From NCBI GenBank assembly GCA_016649795.1, contig JAENWZ010000071.1, positions 1-9,453 on the forward strand: a stretch of DNA of 9,453 nt, given 5' to 3'. The translations under genes were made by a program, and so were the position numbers. The notes under the pieces were generated by a model. It made no database searches. It was not told the origin of the DNA and saw nothing but the letters and a program-made list of their open reading frames with translations. The stretch comes from Proteiniphilum sp. (lineage in GTDB: Bacteria; Bacteroidota; Bacteroidia; Bacteroidales; Dysgonomonadaceae). Below are positions 6,479 to 9,453 of this stretch, piece by piece; the first letter of the stretch is position 1, and each line of letters opens with the position of its first letter.

Positions 6479-7553
6479 CCTGTTGTTTTTTTGTATCAAT
6501 CACCAGCACGGTTGAATAGACATCATCCTCAATGGTTGTATGCCAGAGATAGTTGTTAGGATAAAGCAGCTCCAGCCTCTTTTTTACTAACTCCAGACCG
6601 ATGCCGCTGCCACTTTTATCATAATCCGATTTGGGGAAGTAGCTGTTTCTGGAAACGAACTCCACCTTTCCATCGGGATGTTCTTTCAGAGAGATATCAA
6701 TGAACGACGGCTTATCGCCGCTGATACCGTGCTTGAACGCATTCTCCATCAAAGATATAAAAATTAAGGGAGAGATTTTTGTGTTTCCTGTTTCCGAATA
6801 GGAGAAATCGGTTACCAGCTTCACATTGTCGGCCAGTCGTATGCGCATCAGTTCGATGTAGTTACGCATGAAGTCAGCCTCCTGCCGCAGCGACACGAAC
6901 GACTGGTTATTATCATACAACAGATGACGCAACAATTTGCTCAGGTCCATCACAGCCTGCTGTGCTTTGGGAGGGTTGAACTCTATCAGCGCATAAATAT
7001 TGTTGAGTGTGTTAAGAAGGAAGTGCGGGTTGATCTGATTCTTAAGGTTCTGCAGCTCCGCCTCTGATTTCGCTTTTGCCAGCTCTTTGCGTTCATTGTC
7101 CACCTCAAACCACCGTACCGTCATTTTCAGGGCTACACTCAATCCCATCATCAGAAAGAGGGAGGTGGAGTTTCTGACGATTAAGAACCAGGGGAAGAAA
7201 TTGGGATGCCTGCCGCGCCATCTGGGTTTCAGCTCGGGTATCAGGTACTCAAGCAGCCCACGACTGTAATGCATAAGAAAAGCGATGGCGACAATAAACA
7301 GGAGGTTGTAAAAAATAAACTCTTTTGTCCTACCCTTGTGCAACAAACTGTCTATCAGCACAAAGAAGTTCAGATAGAAGATCAGCAAGAAACCTAATAT
7401 TTCGGGGATAGATCGCATAAAAGGTTTCCAGGTGAAAACACGTTCCGAATCCATGAAAAAGTAAGGGAGAATGAAAATCACTCCCCATAGGAGAAGGTGA
7501 ACAAAGATATTGTTCCAGCTGCCTCTCTTTTTTTGTTTGAATGGCTGATCCAT
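6450..7553 (-). CDS. LytS/YehU-type sensor histidine kinase
   Basis: This 367-residue inner-membrane kinase has four predicted helices (about 14-33, 50-70, 77-95, 122-146). The basic N-terminus (KQKKR) places it inside, so both termini are cytoplasmic and only short loops face the periplasm, the longer one being about 96-120. A short coiled linker (151-172) leads to the His_kinase domain: phospho-acceptor His177 in NQINPHFLLNTLNNIYAL, N-box LMENAFKHG (268-276, Asn271), and a G-box SGSGIGLELVKKRL (314-327). This is the LytS/YehU class, which lacks the usual HATPase D-box pattern. There is no PAS, GAF, Cache or other periplasmic sensor domain, so the signal is probably sensed within the membrane or through a partner. 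It lies 32 bases downstream of the barrel gene and overlaps the LytTR regulator gene, which should be its phosphotransfer partner. The ATG at 7551-7553 gives the basic cytoplasmic start expected. Confidence 0.93.
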   Translation of the reverse strand: MDQPFKQKKRGSWNNIFVHLLLWGVIFILPYFFMDSERVFTWKPFMRSIPEILGFLLIFYLNFFVLIDSLLHKGRTKEFIFYNLLFIVAIAFLMHYSRGLLEYLIPELKPRWRGRHPNFFPWFLIVRNSTSLFLMMGLSVALKMTVRWFEVDNERKELAKAKSEAELQNLKNQINPHFLLNTLNNIYALIEFNPPKAQQAVMDLSKLLRHLLYDNNQSFVSLRQEADFMRNYIELMRIRLADNVKLVTDFSYSETGNTKISPLIFISLMENAFKHGISGDKPSFIDISLKEHPDGKVEFVSRNSYFPKSDYDKSGSGIGLELVKKRLELLYPNNYLWHTTIEDDVYSTVLVIDTKKQQDDTELLDRG

Positions 7554-7585
7554 ATCACAAATGTATTAAAATTATTGGGATCTTA

Positions 7586-9453
7586 TCATCTGCCGCGACC
7601 TCCTCCAGGTCCCATGCCTCTGCCATATCCTCTTTCCGGCATCATATCCTGCTGTGTTGTACCTCCTTTGAAGAAGTTGAACCGGTAGACGAAATGTACC
7701 ATAAAATAGCTTGTGAGGGTGTTGGTTGTTGTATCACGGATATAGTTCGATGTCACACTTCTGCTAATGCTACTTCGTTGTTGCAGGATATCATATATTT
7801 TAAAACGGAGGGTGCCGTTCTTTTGTTTAAAGAGTGCCTTCTGAATGGATGCATTCCACAACCATTCGTTTTGCTCAAAACCGTCTGCATAACCCGAGTT
7901 GGTAGAGTAGTTGACATCGCTTTCGAGGGTGAGGTCCCACGGCAGATAGACTGAGGTGTTCGCACTTCCGCCGTAGTTGAAATATTGCTGATCGGTCTGC
8001 CCTTCGATACTGTTGGTCACATTATTGAAATTCATGTTCCCCCGAACAGCAAGGTCGAAGATATCTGAACGGTAGTTCAGCCCTAACACCTCGGCCAGTG
8101 ATGCCCGTCTGTTAGTGTTTTTTTCGTTGTTGGAGAAGCCGTTCGTGTTATTATAACTGGCGAAAGACATAGAGAAAACGGAGAACTTTATATTTTTTAA
8201 AGGTACATTGAACATCACACGTCCATTTGCACTCCAGTTTCCTTCAACATTCCTGTAGGTAGTCTCCTTACGTCCTGTCGTGACATCTGTCAGGGTAGAT
8301 GGCACAATATCATTGGTCATATAGCCTGCGTTAGCAAAAGCAGCAAACGAGCTGGCTTTCTCCGGACTCGACTTCTGATAACGAATATTCAACCGATGTT
8401 CAAATGACGGGTTCAAATCGGGATTACCGTAGCTGATATTCAACGGGTTGGAGACATCCACCACCGGAGAGAGTTGTGTCAGCGAAGGTTGATCGGTGTC
8501 TCCGTAGTAACGGATCCTGAGATTTTGTGTGCGGCTCCAGCGATAATTCAGTTGCGCCATGGGTGAAAAATTAATCACTTTCTGTTCACCGTCGTAAATC
8601 TCCTCCGCGCATATGAATGTTTTACTGCGCGATGATGAAGGCTGCATGGAGATACCAACCATGTAATCATACATCTCTCTTACTGATTTAAAATTAAGCT
8701 CCAGCTCCTGACTCACGAAATTGTTTTCCAGACGTTTGCTGTAGAGTGAATCGAGTATCGTATAATTCCCCGATCCATCCTGTGAACGGGTGTCTTTATC
8801 CGATTCCGACATATTCTGACGGTAGTGATAGGCGAGTTGAAGGAAATTATCCTTTCCTATCGGTTCAACATAAGATAGATATCCACGCCACGACCGGTTG
8901 TTACTGGCGTTGGTGAATTGTTGATCAATCATATCATCGGGACGGGTTCCGTTGTAGTAAGTACCGGAAAGTGATGTCCCGCTGTTATCAGAATCACCTT
9001 TTTGCCCTCTCAGCTGTAGACTCAATATCCTGCCCTCCTTGCCTAACTCACGGCTTGCATCTAAACTGAAAGAGACCTCTTTACCTGTTCCTTCAGAAAA
9101 ATAGTCCGACTCACCATAATTGATGGTATCGCCTGTCATTTCAGCGGCCGTGAAGAAGTCACCCGTTTCGTTGCGTCTGTTGTTATAAAAAGATATTTCC
9201 GGACGGAAAATAACCCTTGTGATGGAATCGGGTTCCCATTCAAGCCGGAGATCCATATTAAAATTCTGGCTTTTGCTGTTCACGCTATTGCTCTCCTCTT
9301 CGAGCGTATTCCCCGCACTGAGAATGTTCTGAGTGAACACATCCGACAGCACATTGCTATCGGTAAAGCCGTAACGAACGTTTCCCCCTAATTTTAATTC
9401 GGGGGTGAACTGCTTACTGAAATTACCCCCCGTGTTACCCGATGTGGATATAC
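7586..9453 (-). CDS. Outer membrane beta-barrel protein, TonB-receptor-like (5' end outside window)
   Basis: The frame stays open to the right edge, so the start is outside the window; the apparent GTG start at 9350-9352 is inside the barrel. About 621 C-terminal residues are visible. They consist of alternating short polar/aromatic strands and long Asn/Ser/Asp-rich loops, as in large outer membrane barrels. The segment GNPDLNPSFEHRLNIRYQ (near 8380-8430) is a signature of the Bacteroidetes outer-membrane barrel family linked to TonB-dependent receptors (OMP_b-brl_3). The final strand, YFMVHFVYRFNFF (near 7670-7710), ends in aromatic residues. A 25-residue Gly/Arg-rich tail follows, including RGYGRGMGPGGGRGR just before the stop. 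Any plug and carboxypeptidase-regulatory domain would lie upstream and cannot be seen, so active TonB-dependent uptake is unproven. A single Cys (in FICAEEIY) is present. The kinase gene follows after 32 bases on the same strand, which suggests that the barrel protein is part of, or controlled by, the two-component system. The ligand is unknown. Confidence 0.85.
   Translation of the reverse strand, partial: ISTSGNTGGNFSKQFTPELKLGGNVRYGFTDSNVLSDVFTQNILSAGNTLEEESNSVNSKSQNFNMDLRLEWEPDSITRVIFRPEISFYNNRRNETGDFFTAAEMTGDTINYGESDYFSEGTGKEVSFSLDASRELGKEGRILSLQLRGQKGDSDNSGTSLSGTYYNGTRPDDMIDQQFTNASNNRSWRGYLSYVEPIGKDNFLQLAYHYRQNMSESDKDTRSQDGSGNYTILDSLYSKRLENNFVSQELELNFKSVREMYDYMVGISMQPSSSRSKTFICAEEIYDGEQKVINFSPMAQLNYRWSRTQNLRIRYYGDTDQPSLTQLSPVVDVSNPLNISYGNPDLNPSFEHRLNIRYQKSSPEKASSFAAFANAGYMTNDIVPSTLTDVTTGRKETTYRNVEGNWSANGRVMFNVPLKNIKFSVFSMSFASYNNTNGFSNNEKNTNRRASLAEVLGLNYRSDIFDLAVRGNMNFNNVTNSIEGQTDQQYFNYGGSANTSVYLPWDLTLESDVNYSTNSGYADGFEQNEWLWNASIQKALFKQKNGTLRFKIYDILQQRSSISRSVTSNYIRDTTTNTLTSYFMVHFVYRFNFFKGGTTQQDMMPERGYGRGMGPGGGRGR

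Noticed and set aside
7558..7565. Perfect -7 type box TACATTTG on the - strand just before the kinase start
   Set aside because: No TTTG -33 element lies 19-21 bases upstream, and the start site would fall at the kinase ATG itself. The 32-base gap after the barrel gene makes cotranscription the simpler reading.
7541..7954. 137-residue + strand ORF opposite the barrel gene
   Set aside because: It is antisense to the Gly-rich tail and last strands of the barrel protein, has no domain, and its composition follows from the opposite coding strand.

Overview
The window looks like a chromosomal segment from a member of the Bacteroidota, probably order Bacteroidales. The grounds are the gene families (a LytS/LytTR two-component pair, a TonB-receptor-like outer membrane beta-barrel with a GNPDLNP-type motif, and a Ser-type sulfatase), start codons without Shine-Dalgarno sequences, and a textbook Bacteroidetes promoter (TTTG, 19 bp, TATATTTG) before dps. 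A narrower placement, for example Dysgonomonadaceae, would be a guess. No rRNA, tRNA, CRISPR, insertion sequence or phage gene is visible.

Layout. From the left edge to 5755 all genes are on the + strand: the C-terminal half of an MFS transporter (cut by the window edge), a HelD-like helicase-fold RNA polymerase recycling factor 13 bases behind it, an HD-domain hydrolase, a Dps ferritin-like protein with its own promoter and a strong intrinsic terminator, and a secreted Ser-type sulfatase. From 5765 to the right edge everything is on the - strand and reads as one operon: the C-terminal part of an outer membrane beta-barrel protein (cut by the window edge), then a LytS-family sensor histidine kinase after 32 bases, then an overlapping LytTR response regulator. 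The sulfatase and the regulator converge with only 9 bases between their stop codons. No gene-free stretch exceeds about 206 bases.

How the genes work together. The right-hand operon is the most coherent unit: an outer membrane protein cotranscribed with a membrane-embedded kinase and its DNA-binding regulator suggests envelope sensing or autoregulated control of the barrel protein. The left-hand genes look like independent housekeeping or stress functions: transport, transcription recycling, nucleotide or phosphoester hydrolysis, iron and oxidative-stress protection, and sulfate-ester removal. Dps has the clearest regulatory region, with two perfect inverted repeats around the core promoter; one of them has the ATAG-N7-CTAT spacing of an OxyR half-site.

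I did not find convincing evidence of a wholly new system. The points most worth a second look are the barrel/kinase/regulator operon, the Gly/Arg-rich tail after the barrel's last strand, the dps operator architecture, and a HelD-type protein in a Gram-negative lineage.
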